From contig JAULSU010000006.1 in assembly GCA_030512335.1 (NCBI GenBank), forward strand, positions 2,728,001-2,792,000: a DNA stretch of 64,000 bases, given 5' to 3'. Every line of letters begins with the position of its first letter. Position 1 is the first letter of the stretch. The stretch comes from Immersiella caudata. Its lineage: Eukaryota; Ascomycota; Sordariomycetes; Sordariales; Lasiosphaeriaceae. The position numbers and the translations under genes are program-made. Under the pieces are notes generated by a model. That model made no database searches. It was not told where the DNA came from and saw nothing but the letters and a program-made list of their open reading frames with translations. This document shows, piece after piece, positions 35,186 to 46,297 of the stretch.

Positions 35186-36125
35186 TCAGCATGCACAACC
35201 GTCCCGCTCGTTCTCAATATGAATGTTGATTGGGTCCTGGAAGTCACCACTGAACTCCTCTGACTCTTCTTGCAGCAAGGCATTTCTTGCAATGACTGGA
35301 CTCGTGTCAGCGCAGCCTAAAGGGTACACAAGCGAGGAAACTGACCTTCGAAAGCCTGCTCCACATTGATGGCCTCTTTCGCGCTCGTCTCGAAGTAGGG
35401 AATACCTCCTTTGGACTGGCAGAAAGTCATAGCCCGCTTGGTCGAGATCTGCAACAGTCATCAGCATGTAGCCAGGCAGCTGAGTAACTCTGGAACGCAC
35501 CACTCGCTTGCTCTCCTCCACGTCGATCTTGTTCCCGAGCACGACAAACGGGAAGTTATCCGGGTCTCGTGGCGATGCTTGGATCAAGAACTCGTCCCTC
35601 CAACTATCAAGCGCATCGAAGCTCTTGGAGTTGTTGACGTCGTACACCAGCACGCAGCAGTCGGCACCGCGGTAGAACGCAACGCCCAGAGATTGGAACC
35701 GTTCTTGGCCAGCAGTATCCCACAGCTAACCTCCCATTTATTAGCACAAACCCACCATCCGGAGCAGAAAACACTCGGAATGCCCGCACCTGCATCGTCA
35801 CCTGCCGATCGTCTACTTGCACTTCCCGAGTGAGAAAGTCAGCGCCGATGGTCGCCTTGTAGCTAGCGCTGAACCTCTTGTTGACCTAGATTGCCAAAAC
35901 CCTCGTCAGCGGGCCCCAAAGATGTGCCGCGGTTCGTTGCGCTCGTCGGGTTCGTGCGTACATATTGGTTCATCAAACTCGTCTTGCCGACACCGCTATC
36001 GCCCAGGATGATGACCTGAAGCAAGACAATCTCGTCAGCCAAACACCCTAGGCACTGTGTAACACTTGCGGGGGCACGCGTCGGGCTGCTCAAACCTTCA
36101 ACAAGACCTTCTTCCTCGAAGCCAT
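35186..36125 (-). CDS. ypt7: Rab7-family small GTPase Ypt7
   Basis: Six exons: 36125-36096, 36015-35962, 35885-35790, 35725-35501, 35448-35346, 35295-35186, giving 205 aa, a usual length for fungal Ypt7. The nucleotide-binding motifs are intact: P-loop GDSGVGKT (15-22), switch I Thr40 in 'YKATIGADF', WDTAGQ (62-67), NKID (125-128) and ETSAK (155-159). The C-terminus is Cys-Ala-Cys, the double geranylgeranylation motif. Ypt7/Rab7 controls homotypic vacuole fusion and late endosome and autophagosome delivery through the HOPS complex. Two short 5' exons (30 and 54 nt) and five introns make it one of the most intron-rich genes here. It shares a 586-bp divergent promoter with the gene at 36712. 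Confidence 0.96.
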
Positions 36126-36711
36126 CTTGGGCTGATTCGCTGAGGCGCTTGGAGAAATGAGCGCGGGGGAGAGGGACTCGGAGCACGGAACGCAGCGGCG
36201 CTTAGTTGTCGTCAGGTTTGGGTCTTCGGTCGTCGTGGGATAATATCGCAAAATCGCAATGCAGGGCAACAGTCTAAGTTAACGGGGCGGCGTTGATAAG
36301 AAAGTAAATGAGCGGGCCTAGGTTGCTGTGGATTGGGAGGTTGTTGGGGGCAGGACTCCGCTGTTGGAGGAGTGACGGAGTCGGAGACGCACTGATACGG
36401 CGGCTCCAGGTAGCTTCCCTCGAGCACCCGCTAGGCAGGCACAGTGCACACTTGATCGGGCCAATCAAATGCCGCACGCGAGCAAGCACCCTGACGAAAC
36501 GAGGCGTTTCGTCCAACCGACTCTTCAACGGCGTTGTGCCTCGCTGTGGAACTACCCTTGCGGCTTGTGACGACAGCACACGACACTTCGGCACAGGATT
36601 CAGAAATGCCACCGCCGCGTGCATAGAGGCGCAAAAGGGCCCAGTCCCCAACCTGCCGCCTCGCCCTAATGGGGCGCCCTGAATTGATTTGCAGCTGCAG
36701 TACCATCGGCA
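36126..36711. promoter_or_regulatory. Divergent promoter, ypt7 / 36712 gene
   Basis: These 586 bp separate opposite-strand start codons. ORFs on both strands are shadows with no domain. No strong regulatory motif was recognised. Confidence 0.55.
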
Positions 36712-38043
36712 ATGGCAGCGGCGGAAGATGACCTACTGCAAAAGGTCCACGGCCTCAACGACCTCGAGCTGGCCGCGCTACTCTCCCTCATCGCCCGCGA
36801 ACACTGTATCATCAGCACGACCCCCGAAGCCGTCGACGAGCTTGCCGAGGAGCTGCGCCTGATTTCTGCCCGGACTTTCGGGTTGTCCTCGGCCGTCGTC
36901 AGCTGCCACGCCCACACGACCCTCGACGACTTTGCAACCGCGCTGCTCCTAGCCCCCTCTCCCCAGGTATCCTCCCCAAGCGGCGGCGGAAGCAGCACCC
37001 ACAACATCAGCAACAGCGGGCGCTCCGGATCCCCATTTCGACCCCGCCATCAAGCTCCCCACCACCACCATGACCCATCCGGCACGACCGCCGCCGGCTC
37101 CTACTTCCTCCCCAAACCAGGAACGCTGTCGCGAGGGCCGATAAGCCCCTCCGCTTCAACAGTGGCATCCCAGCCTCTAATCGCTCATGTCGTCCTCGCC
37201 AAGCACCTCGACCGCGCCCCGCGCGCCATCCAGATTCAGGCTCTCGAATTGCTGCGTACCCGGCGCATCTTCACACGAACGAGCGTGCAAACCGCCCCGA
37301 AGCAGTTCCTCTTCATATCCGTCCTCAGCGCCACCAGCGGAGGCCGCGCACATGTCACCTCCCACCTGAACGACTTCTTCTACCTAGCCCACTGGCATGA
37401 CCCCGAGGACGGATTCGACTACCTGGATGAAGAGTACGGCGCGGTTGACGAGGGAACTTCCGCCGGCGAGGACATATACGGCGTCAGTGATGACGACGCA
37501 GCATCTACGGACTCTGGCACGAGCGTTGTCAAGCGGAGAGAGTTGGGGTCTTCAACATTCACACCATCCTTCACAGACGCTCACCGCTCCTTCAGTCAGG
37601 GAAAGCCCGAAGTGGTCCTCCCCGTTGACTCGCACCAGCCAGACCAGCAACCGGTCTTCACCGAAACCGACATTGCCCTTCTCGCACAGCTCAGTCGACA
37701 AGTGCGCGTGGACGTTGATGTAGCGCGGTACCAGATGAATATCATTTCCTTCCTGCGGACCCACCGTGCAGTTGGCAGCGGTATCACTCCCACAGCAACA
37801 AAACACTTCGAACAGCTGATGCGCAGCCTCGCGCCGCTTCACGGACTCGATTATGTAACGCCCTCTCTGGTGGCGCTAGCAGCTAAGAAAGTCTACCTCC
37901 ATCGCATCAAGATGGTCGCGCCAGAGAAGGAGCGCAGCATGCAGTGGGGGAGTGAGCTTGCAGCCGTGGAAGTGCTCCTGGAGGGCCTAGGGCCAGAAGA
38001 CGTTATTGAGGACGTTCTCGGCCTTGTGGCTGCGCCTTCCTGA
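36712..38043 (+). CDS. Conserved ascomycete protein, possible degenerate Mg-chelatase/MoxR-like AAA fold
   Basis: Single exon, 443 aa. The N-terminal block ('LNDLELAALLSLIAREHCII' and 'EELRLISARTFGLSSAVVSC') is followed by a Ser/Gly/His-rich linker (about 82-150), then 'PLIAHVVLAKHLDRAPRAI' and 'ALELLRTRRIFTRTSV'. The C-terminal helical part (about 315-443) has 'LLAQLSRQVRVDVDVARYQ', 'LMRSLAPLHGLDYVTPSLV' and 'KKVYLHRI'. That order resembles the sensor and lid part of Mg-chelatase/MoxR AAA proteins. No Walker A (GxxxxGKT) or clear Walker B motif is present, so ATPase activity is doubtful. The family link is a low-certainty inference, but the CDS itself looks real: long, uninterrupted, with conserved-looking hydrophobic cores. 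Confidence 0.75.
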   Translation: MAAAEDDLLQKVHGLNDLELAALLSLIAREHCIISTTPEAVDELAEELRLISARTFGLSSAVVSCHAHTTLDDFATALLLAPSPQVSSPSGGGSSTHNISNSGRSGSPFRPRHQAPHHHHDPSGTTAAGSYFLPKPGTLSRGPISPSASTVASQPLIAHVVLAKHLDRAPRAIQIQALELLRTRRIFTRTSVQTAPKQFLFISVLSATSGGRAHVTSHLNDFFYLAHWHDPEDGFDYLDEEYGAVDEGTSAGEDIYGVSDDDAASTDSGTSVVKRRELGSSTFTPSFTDAHRSFSQGKPEVVLPVDSHQPDQQPVFTETDIALLAQLSRQVRVDVDVARYQMNIISFLRTHRAVGSGITPTATKHFEQLMRSLAPLHGLDYVTPSLVALAAKKVYLHRIKMVAPEKERSMQWGSELAAVEVLLEGLGPEDVIEDVLGLVAAPS

Positions 38044-38555
38044 TGAACCACTTCACCGTCGTACGACCTCGACGTTACGACCGTTACGATAGACGTAAAG
38101 ATCCTGGATTTATACTGTACAGAACCCACCTTGAAAGTACTAGATAGGCTTGTATACCCGATGCGCATGGTATCAAGAACCTCACAAAATCGAAATCAAT
38201 CGATAATGTCGTCTCGTGCTTCCATTCTCCAAAGCGAGACCGAGCCTCAGCCCTATCCAGGCACCGTCCCGTCCAAAATTACATGCGTCTTATTCTAGTT
38301 GTACATTATTCTTCCTCATGAGACCCACCCAACCAAAGCCAAGAACCGTCGACGTTGCAGAGAGATACTCATCGCTACGACGTATACACAAAACATAAGA
38401 TAAACCTCCTTAGAACGCCGGGTTGCACATGGCCCTGCCAGCTCGCCCTGGTGAGTGAGCGGGCGGATGGTTATTACTAAAAACAACATATCGTGTTGTG
38501 GGGGGTCATAAATTCTTGTTTGTTTTCCGTCCCGTCCCGTTTTGGGTAGATCAGA
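38044..38555. other. Convergent intergenic region
   Basis: This holds the 3' ends of the 36712 gene (+) and gda1 (-). It is slightly AT-rich, with no gene seen. Confidence 0.6.
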
Positions 38556-40305
38556 TCAGTACATCTCGGTGACCTTGCATTGCCATCCGGATCCCTTGGA
38601 AAGGAGGGGCAAACTGGAGAGTGTTAGTATGTGTCCTTGGAGTGAAGGAAGAGGGAGACCTACCTTGCGCCAAGTGCCCATCCAAGTTCGTACCCCTTGA
38701 TCTGCTTGGCGATGCGGACCTCACGATCAATGGGCATCTCGTAGCCCGTGTGGGTAAGCGCCAACATGAAGTTCAAGTCCATGCAGTGCTCTGGCCTGTC
38801 CTCAAGCTCCTCCATCGCCTTGGGGATTGTAGTAAATACTCCCCACTCCTTGGCACCGCCGCAGACAGTCCTGGCCAGGTCGTGCATCTCGCGCAAAGTA
38901 AACGTCTCAGGCATGCCCAGCGGCTCGGTGCGGTCGGTGAAGAAGGAGAGGAAGTAGACGTCCTCCTTGGCGAACGTCTTGGCGAAGGAAGGCTGATGGA
39001 CGCCGTTGAAGGAGCACGGCTTGAGCTTGCACTCTTTGTCCTTGACGAGGATACGCTCCGCCAGTGCGCGGCACTGGGCGGGGGTTCCAACGGAGGGTCC
39101 GGTCATGTTGAGCGTCACCTCCTTTCCGAGGGGGTGGCCCTTGGGAAGCAGAAAGGTGTCCGACTTGGACATGCCGGCCGAGAAGCAAGGGTTGATGACG
39201 GGCTTCGACATCCACGACTTGTCGTTGGGGTGTTGTTCAACCATGTCGCTAAGGAGTGCGCCAGTGATCGAATCCCTTGCAGACATCAAGCCGTAGCCGA
39301 GATGCGAGTTCTGGTAGAGCTCAAACTTGCGTCCGCCGAAATCAAGCTTGTACTTGTGGTCACCCTCAGCTAGCTTCTGGGGCATACCGCCGTGCGAGGC
39401 ACCCTCAAAAGTAGGCTCGAAGACGATCTGGGTCGAACCACCACCAAGGTCGAGAACAGCGGCAGTCGGGCTCTTATCCGGGCCACCAATCTTGCCAAGA
39501 AGGTAGTTGATGGTGATCCACGAGTAAACACCCTCATCGGAGCCGTCCATGACAGCAACGCCCTTCTCCTGCTCAGACACCACGGGGAAGGGGTACTTGG
39601 TCTCGAGGCGGTGTCTGACTGCCTTCAAAATCCTCTCGCTCTTCTCCTCGCCGACCTTGCGCAGACCAGCCGTCGCCTTCACGGCGATGGGGCTGCATCC
39701 CTTCAGCTTGTCGGGGACCTTCTCCAAGGCAGCGTCGAGGAGGGGATCCAAGCTCTTGGCCGCAGCCTCGGGGTCGTTTTCGTAGGCGCTCAATCCGCTG
39801 CTCTTTCCAGGGATCTTCTCGGTCATCTTGAAGAGAACCTCACCCTCCAGCTCGGGCGCGGGGCCACAGTTATTGAACTTGTAAACGTGAATACGGGAGC
39901 CGGTGCTCCCTGCATCAATCATGAGGACGAATTGGACGATCGGCTTCTCCTTGGAATAGGACCTCGAGCACTGGTCGGTGCCATATGACGAGTCGGAAGG
40001 GACCTGGCCTTGGCCCCCTTGGAAGTGTTAGTGTCAATGCTTCCACCAGTGTCAATCAGTCAAGACCTACCCCCTTTGTAAAGCTCAACGCCCGAGGGCG
40101 AGAAGTAGAAGAAAAGCATGAAGACGAAGAAGATGATGGCGCCCGTCTTCACGTGGCGCGCGCGCTGCGACTGGGACATCCACGCGGCGTGCATCTTCGC
40201 AATGAGGCCTGGCTCGCGGCCTTGTTCGCCGTCGTAGCGATCGGGCTTCTCGTGCGGGTCGTGCACGATCTGTTTTGTCGGCAACGAGACCGATGTGCGT
40301 CGCAT
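38556..40305 (-). CDS. gda1: Golgi guanosine-diphosphatase (GDA1/CD39 family)
   Basis: Three exons: 40305-40071, 40017-38664, 38613-38556, with introns of 53 and 50 nt, giving 548 aa. A cytoplasmic N-terminus precedes a single signal anchor ('KTGAIIFFVFMLFFYFSP', about 55-72), as for a type II Golgi protein. The apyrase conserved regions are intact: ACR1 'DAGSTGSRIHVYKF' from 113, ACR2 'ATAGLR' at 193-198, ACR3 'GVYSWITINYLLG' near 241 and ACR4 'LDLGGGSTQIVF' from 267. The enzyme hydrolyses GDP released by mannosyltransferases to GMP, which exchanges for cytosolic GDP-mannose. The last exon encodes only 18 residues, ending 'CKVTEMY'. Without the last splice the frame would stop at 38660 right after 'LGAR', so the splice is inferred from family C-termini. 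It is divergent from the PPPDE gene. Confidence 0.95.
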
Positions 40306-41101
40306 GGGGAGAGAGTCGGATCTGACGGCAGCGCCAGCGGCCCGTAGCTAGATACCGGTATCTGCGTCGTTGGTGTGGCGGGACGATTGATCGAGTTTCC
40401 TTCGCTGCCAAAAACGGGTGATTGACAGGCAAAAGCCACAGACCCAAGTGCCGACCACCGAATGGGCAAAAAGCGCAAAGTTAACGAGAGACGCGAAAGG
40501 TAAAGAAACCTGCAAACTCAGAGCATGTGTCGTCGGGCTCCGTATCGTCGAGAAGAATCACCGGATGAATTCCCTCGGGGGCTGCTGTCAAGATCAAAGA
40601 TAAATAGGGGCTAAATGTTGCCAAAAAAATTCCATTGGTGATCCAGGCCCTGCTGGGAGGCCGTGTCCTTTCCGCCCTCGATTTAGCGTCGTCCCGCCAC
40701 GACCCCAGTAGGTCACGTAACAAGTACCGAATACCCAACGTCCATTGGTCAAGCCGCATAAAAGTAGATGAGCTAGAGCATTCCTCTTGCATACCATCAT
40801 GGGGAGTTTTGAGATGCGAAATGACTAGATGCGACTTAGCATCCGATGTGCTTCACGCATGAGTGCAGCGTGTGTAGTGAGAAGACAACTTTCGTGGTGG
40901 TTTGTGACAAAGTACCGGGTACGGCGGGACACGTTGACTTCGCTCGCCTTCCAGAAGCTCGCCTCGTCACCAGTGGTTGCCTCTCAGCTTCAAGGAAAGC
41001 AACTCAGCTCCCGGGATATAGCGTCGCCGTCGTTCCTGTTTCCCACATTGTGAAATTTCTCCTCACTTCAATCGCGTACTGACCATTGAAGCCGCGCATC
41101 A
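40306..41101. promoter_or_regulatory. Divergent promoter, gda1 / PPPDE gene, with two CCAAT boxes
   Basis: This 796-bp region separates opposite-strand start codons. Two ATTGG (inverted CCAAT) pentamers at 40634-40638 and 40744-40748 sit in the context ccattgg and could bind the HAP/CBF complex. Both are 330-470 bp from either start. No gene is present. Confidence 0.45.
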
Positions 41102-42968
41102 ATGGACGTCACACTCCTCGTCTATGACCTCTCGCGGGGTATGGCGCGACAGATGTCGATGGGCCTCCTCGGATTTCAACTTGATGCCATCTACCATACG
41201 TCGATAAAGCTTCGGGGTAGAGAGTATGTGTACGACGGTAGCATTGTCTCCATCGTTCCAGGCTCGTCGCACTTGGGCCAACCCATGCAAGAGATTCCAC
41301 TTGGCAGGACAGAGTGTGCGTCGTCGCGAGGCCCGCGCAAAGCGCAACGCAGCTGACTCGGTCTAAAACAGTGCCAATGGACGTCATTGAAGAGTATCTA
41401 GATTCCCTGCGCGAGATCTACACAGTCGAGGTAATACCCATGCAGATAAATTAGTGGGGTTTGGATAGGTTGTTAATCGTAGCCAGGCCTACGACCTCTG
41501 GCGACACAACTGCAACAACTTCACCAATGACTTTGCTATGTTTCTGCTCGGCAAGAGCATTCCCGGCCACATCACCAACATGCCCCAGTCTGTACTCGAC
41601 TCCCCCTTCGGACAAATGTTGATGCCCATGCTAGATCAGCAGATCACGGCAAGCAAGCGGGCGGGCGGCATCCTGGGCATCGAGGATACCCTTGGCAGCT
41701 CGGTGAAGCCAAAGAACGACTTACATCACCACGTCGGCAAGGTCCAGTATGTGTACAACCTAACCCAGCTTGACCAGCTGTTGGAGAAAGCCAAGCACGC
41801 ATGCGCCGTGGTATTCTTCACCTCGGCCACTTGCCCCCCTTGCAAGATGGTCTACCCCCTCTACGACGAGCTCGCCGCAGAGGTTGGCGACAGAGGCGTA
41901 TTGATCAAGGTCGACACCTCCCAGGCGCCAGATGTTGCCAGACGGTACTCTATCACGGCCACTCCAACCTTTATCACATTCCTCAAGGGTCAGCAAGAGA
42001 ACCGTTGGATGGGCGCCGACCCGAGTAAGCTCCGCGGCAACGTCACCCTCCTCGCCCAGATGGCCTTTCCACCACACCCTCATCAAAGCCTCAACCTCCC
42101 GACCATCTCCAACCCCAACACAAAGCCTGTCCTCTTCACCAAAGTCCCTCCTCTGTCCAAACTCCTCGCCAAAATGGGCCCAACGGCCAACAACCAAGAA
42201 ATCCAATCGATAAAGACCTTCATCGAAACCCGCGCCGTCTCCGGCCCAGCTGCAGCTACCCTCCCATCATCGCTCTCGACCTTCACGTCTACTATCCGTT
42301 CCTCCTTCACCGACCTGCCCACCGACCTCCTCTTCACCATCATCGACCTCCTCCGCTGCGCCCTCATCGACCCCCGCATCAGCGCCTTCCTCGCCGAGGA
42401 AGAGAAACCACCCCACATCACCATCCTCACTGTCCTCAACCACGTCAATAACCTTGCTGAGTGCCCGTATGCCCTTCGCCTTGTCACCCTCCAAATGGCC
42501 TGCAACCTCTTCTCCTCTGCCCTCTACGCAGAGGCAATCCTCTCACACGATGAGCTCCGCTCTGCTGTCACACAACTCGTCTCCTCCAGCTTCCTTGATG
42601 ACGCCCACAGCAACGTTCGCGTCGCGGCTGCGTCCCTGCTCTTCAACGTAGCGCTGGCCAACAGCCAGAGGAGGAGAGACGGCCCCGGCGATGGGCTGCC
42701 GGAGGGTGACCAGATAGAGCTCGCGGCGTCTGTGCTGGAAGCCATTTCACAAGAGGAGAAAGCGGCTGAGGCGTTGGAGGGGATGTTGCTTGCGCTTGGA
42801 CTTTTGGCCTATCGGTTGGATGTGGAGGGTGAGCTTGCGGCATTGCTGACCACGATGGATGCCGGGGATTTGGTGTTAGCCAAGGGAAAGGTGAAGGCGT
42901 TTGAAAAGATGGGGATAGTGAAGGAGGTGGGGTCGGAACTGTTGGGAAAGGGGTTGCGGAGGCCTTAG
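41102..42968 (+). CDS. PPPDE (DeSI-like) peptidase - thioredoxin - PUL domain fusion protein
   Basis: Three exons, 41102-41315, 41372-41430 and 41487-42968, with two 56-nt introns, giving 584 aa. Residues about 1-145 are a PPPDE/DeSI cysteine isopeptidase: 'VTLLVYDLSRG', catalytic His32 in 'AIYHTSI' and catalytic Cys100 in 'WRHNCNNFTNDF'. Residues about 180-285 are a thioredoxin fold with a CPPC redox centre (207-210) and the cis-Pro element 'ATPTFITF'. Residues about 300-580 are Ala/Leu-rich helical repeats matching the PUL domain that binds the Cdc48/p97 C-terminus. Family knowledge suggests a deubiquitinase or deSUMOylase working with Cdc48. Substrate and redox role are inferred. The second exon is only 59 nt, and its splice joins 'GRTE' to 'LPMDVIEEYLDSLR', a conserved element. 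Confidence 0.93.
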
Positions 42969-43169
42969 GTTATGAAGTGGAAGTACGATAGATAGAGATG
43001 CGGGACGGCGTTGAGGTGGTTTCGGAGGATCGTTACGCGAGGTAGATGGTGCTTACTAGCTCTGCAATTTCTATTCCTCTCTTCCCTGGCTCCTACGCAA
43101 GTTACCTCGTTGGCAACGATATCCGCGCTGCTTGCCATGTGCTTTGTTGTTCCGACCTAAAGAACCACG

Positions 43170-44400
43170 ATGACCCGCGCATACCAGCCGGTGGGCCCTC
43201 TGCCGTCGCCAATAGATTTTCAGAACGTAAACGGCGCTGCATCCAATGAAGCAGGTGTATCGCTGTGGACATAACCCTGGATCAAGCTGGTTTCTGTTGC
43301 AAAAAGTCGGTTGCCCTGTACATCATGACGGCAGGAGAGATCACTCTTCCCTCGGGCTTACCTACTGCTCGAGATGCTCCATAACTATCTTTACGACAAA
43401 TGGTTTGGTTTCGTCCCTGCCGCAGGGAGCTTTAATACGGCCAGTTTCTCGCCAGGCCTCGCTGCCTGCCGGCGCAGGGCCTGGGGGTGTGGTTGACAGC
43501 ATTATTCCCGTTCACGAGGCTATCAGTAACAGAGCAGAGGAAGCTCGACTCGCTCTAAAGGAGCTCGGCCCCCAGCCTCCAAGGTAGATATGCGGTTGAT
43601 CCCAGACTTCCTAGGGAAAACTAGAGAGAGCTTGACAGAAATCGGTCCATGTCGTCCATCAGTCGACATGAGGAGGTTTTTTGTTCTCCAGCCACTCTTC
43701 CGGGCCATCGTCATTATCATCCTCAGCGAGTCATTTAACGTTCAGATGATGGATATCGGGCAGCTTCGTGTCCTGCTTATCCGTACCGGCGTGGAGGAAG
43801 GCCTAAGTGCCCCGATTTCCTTCGAGCCGATCGCCCACCAAATTTACGCGCTCCCCCACGGCTCCCACGGCGAGATTGCTGTTGAGACGTTGCTTGATAC
43901 TGCTGTCGACTTTATACTGAATTTGGAGGAACGCGAAGTGGCGGCGTTTGGTCTTCAACCTGATCCTGTTACTTCAACTTGCGGACTTGAGGACGGATGC
44001 TATCAAGGGCCGAAAATTCGACAATAAGGCAAACCGAATGGGGTGGGCCTCTGGGGGGGATGACCCCTTGGTCGGGCCAAGCTCTCAGTGGGTTGACCTG
44101 GAGAAGTATGAGGAGAAGCCCGGGTGGAGCGAGCGCGAAGTTGGGATCTGGAATGCGAGGGTGGAGAAGGGACGGATGCGGGCTGAGGGAAAACTGGGAC
44201 GAAGCGATGAAGCCCTACGGCTGAGGTGCAGCTAAATGAGGCTTTACAGAGCATTGCTAAGGGCACGCGCCCACACAAAGCCGCAGCTTTGACGGTAATG
44301 GCGACAGCGACGGCGGGGCAGGCAATCCTATTCAATACTTTCCGGTCCTTATTACAATCCGGTGAGAAGTCATCGAAGCCTCGGCAGTATGACAGCCGGG
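43170..44400 (+). pseudogene. Decayed protein-coding gene with many frame changes, family unknown
   Basis: Coding-like segments follow one another on the plus strand but in shifting frames. From ATG 43170 the frame reads 'MTRAYQPVGPLPSPIDFQ' to a stop at 43272. The frame from 43274 gives 'MTAGEITLPSGLPT'. The frame from about 43362 gives 'LEMLHNYLYDKWFGFVPAAG'. A third frame ends 'EEARLALKELGPQPPR' at 43587. The segment 43590-43945 gives 'MDIGQLRVLLIRTG' and 'HGEIAVETLLDTAVDFILNL'. A shift near 43945 leads to 'LVFNLILLLQLADLRTDAIK' and 'NKANRMGWASGG'. Two more shifts near 44190 and 44220 lead to 'NWDEAMKPY' and 'NEALQSIAKGTRPHKAAALT'. No single set of introns explains all of these. The intact neighbours make assembly error less likely. 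I do not recognise the family. Confidence 0.6.
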
Positions 44401-45298
44401 ACTCGACGCCCATGCTGCTCGTGCCCAAGGATTTGTCCCATCGTGTTGGGAAGCCGGTCCGAGCATGTAAACCTAGAGACTACCTAGGTATCTTAGTTAA
44501 AGAAACAGTCAGTGATTCAGCCGGTTTTCCATGGCTAGACGCAGGAATTTGTGGTTGTGAGGACGCGGATGCACAAGAGCACGCCAACATAAACTATACC
44601 CGGTTGCCTCTCAACATAGCACTTGAGATTTGTGTGAGCTCATGGTCGAAGAGTTTGGCCGCAATCGACAAAAGGGAGCTATTACGCCTCCCACCCGCCC
44701 GAAAGGCCACCGCGTCGACGCCGTTTTGAGGAAGTCGCTAGTGGAGGCCAAGAGTCCGACGAGTCGAATGATCATCCTGGCGGTTGCGGGGCCGAGGGAG
44801 GGCCGAGCAGCGACTGAGCTGCTGCTGCCATGTCGAATGGTCGATACCTCTGGTGAGCAGAGCCTGCATCTGCGAATGTCAGGAATGAGCTTGGGTGCGC
44901 GGCATCGATCGTTGTCAATTGCGGACGGGATCGATGGTCATTTTGGGAGAGAACGCGCGGTTGAGGACTCCCCGCCACAGTCCGAATGGCCTAGGCGGCA
45001 GTCTGTGAGGATATATATTCTGTAGACGGCCTCGCGCTGCCGACGACGATATAGGCGGTGCTTGCGAACTTGAGGTCAGAAGCTCCAGCTTCAGCCAAAG
45101 GCGAACAATAGAAAAGTGGGGCCGAAGTCAAGGTTCTCTCAATCACCACGCAAAATACGATGAAGCTCTCAAACTCACTTACACAAATCTCAAATGAATT
45201 AACGCCAAAAACTGCCATCCTGATACGCCAAAACCCAACACTCAGTAGGCCTCATAAAATCCCACCCAGCCCTTTCAAAATCCAAACGCCGCCCAGTC
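44401..45298. other. Intergenic region upstream of LAS1
   Basis: About 900 bp between the decayed gene and LAS1. Open frames at 44630-45025 (+) and 44772-44978 (-) have no domain character. This must include the LAS1 promoter. No repeat was seen. Confidence 0.5.
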
Positions 45299-46297
45299 AT
45301 GGTCCAATACATCTTCACCCCCTGGCGCAACCGCCGCGAACTCCTCGCCGTCCGCTCCGCCCTCTACCCCCAAAAAACCAACAACACCAGCACCCAATCC
45401 CTCCTCCAAAAACAACAAGCCGTCGCCCGCGTCTCCATGTGGATGCACCGCGGCTCCTGCCCACACCTCGTCGAATCCACCGCCCTCCTCACCGCCGCCA
45501 TCCTCTCCGACGCCTCCACCTCCGAGACCAACTCGTACGCTGCGCGCGCGGCCTACTCCGCTGCTTTCTCTCGGTACCTTGACCTCCTCCCCCTTTCTTT
45601 TTCTTGATCGGTACTAACCTGCCAAAGATTCGTAACCGGCCTTTTGGACTCGCACCAAACACAAGCACGTAAAATGTCCATGTATGGCATCGCCAAAAGT
45701 GTCGGGCTACCAGCTACGTTTGTGGAGCTGAGGCATCAAGCTACGCATGAGACGTTACCTTCGCTGACTAGGCTTAGGGAGGCAGCGGGGAAGGCGCTGG
45801 AGTGGATTTGGGAGTATTACTGGGTGCATTTGGAGGATGCGGAGGGGGAGGAAGTCATGAGGGAGGGAGGGTTGGAAGAAGGGGGGAGTCGGTGTCGAGA
45901 GGAGTTGATGGGCTTGTTAGAGAGTGGGAAAGAAAGAAGTAAGAGGGGGGAGCTGTTAGGGGAGGTGGTGGGGAGGTATGGGGAGGGTGTGGTGTTGATG
46001 ACGCTGGATGGTATAGTGGAGGGGACGAGGGATACGAAGGTGTTGAGGGGGGTGATGGGGTTGGTGAGGGAGGTTCTGGGAAGGGAGAAGGCCACCGAGG
46101 AGGCGAAGGACGGCGAGAGAGATGTGGGGAGGGCGAAAGCGGAGCTGGGAATGGCGTGGCAGGAGATGAGAAAAGCGGATGGTGATGATACTCCTGAGGG
46201 CCGGGCGGAGGGCGGCGAAGAGGAGACGAGTAAAGTTCCGCCCTGGTCATTACACGACGAAGATACATGGGTGCCCAAACCGATTGGTATGGTGTAG
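45299..46297 (+). CDS. las1: LAS1 pre-rRNA ITS2 endonuclease
   Basis: Two exons, 45299-45573 and 45628-46297, flank a 54-nt intron with a perfect tactaac branch site, giving 314 aa. The N-terminus 'MVQYIFTPWRNRRELLAVRS' is the Las1 signature. The HEPN nuclease motif R-x4-H is present as Arg127...His132 in 'LRHQATHETLPSLTRLR'. Las1 pairs with the kinase Grc3 and cuts ITS2 to start 5.8S/25S rRNA maturation in the nucleolus. The C-terminal half is Glu/Gly-rich and helical, ending 'WVPKPIGMV', which resembles the short motif through which Las1 contacts Grc3. The protein is at the short end for fungal Las1. Confidence 0.92.

Noticed and set aside
38621..39988. Long plus-strand ORFs opposite gda1
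   Set aside because: Antisense shadows; all apyrase motifs are on the minus strand.
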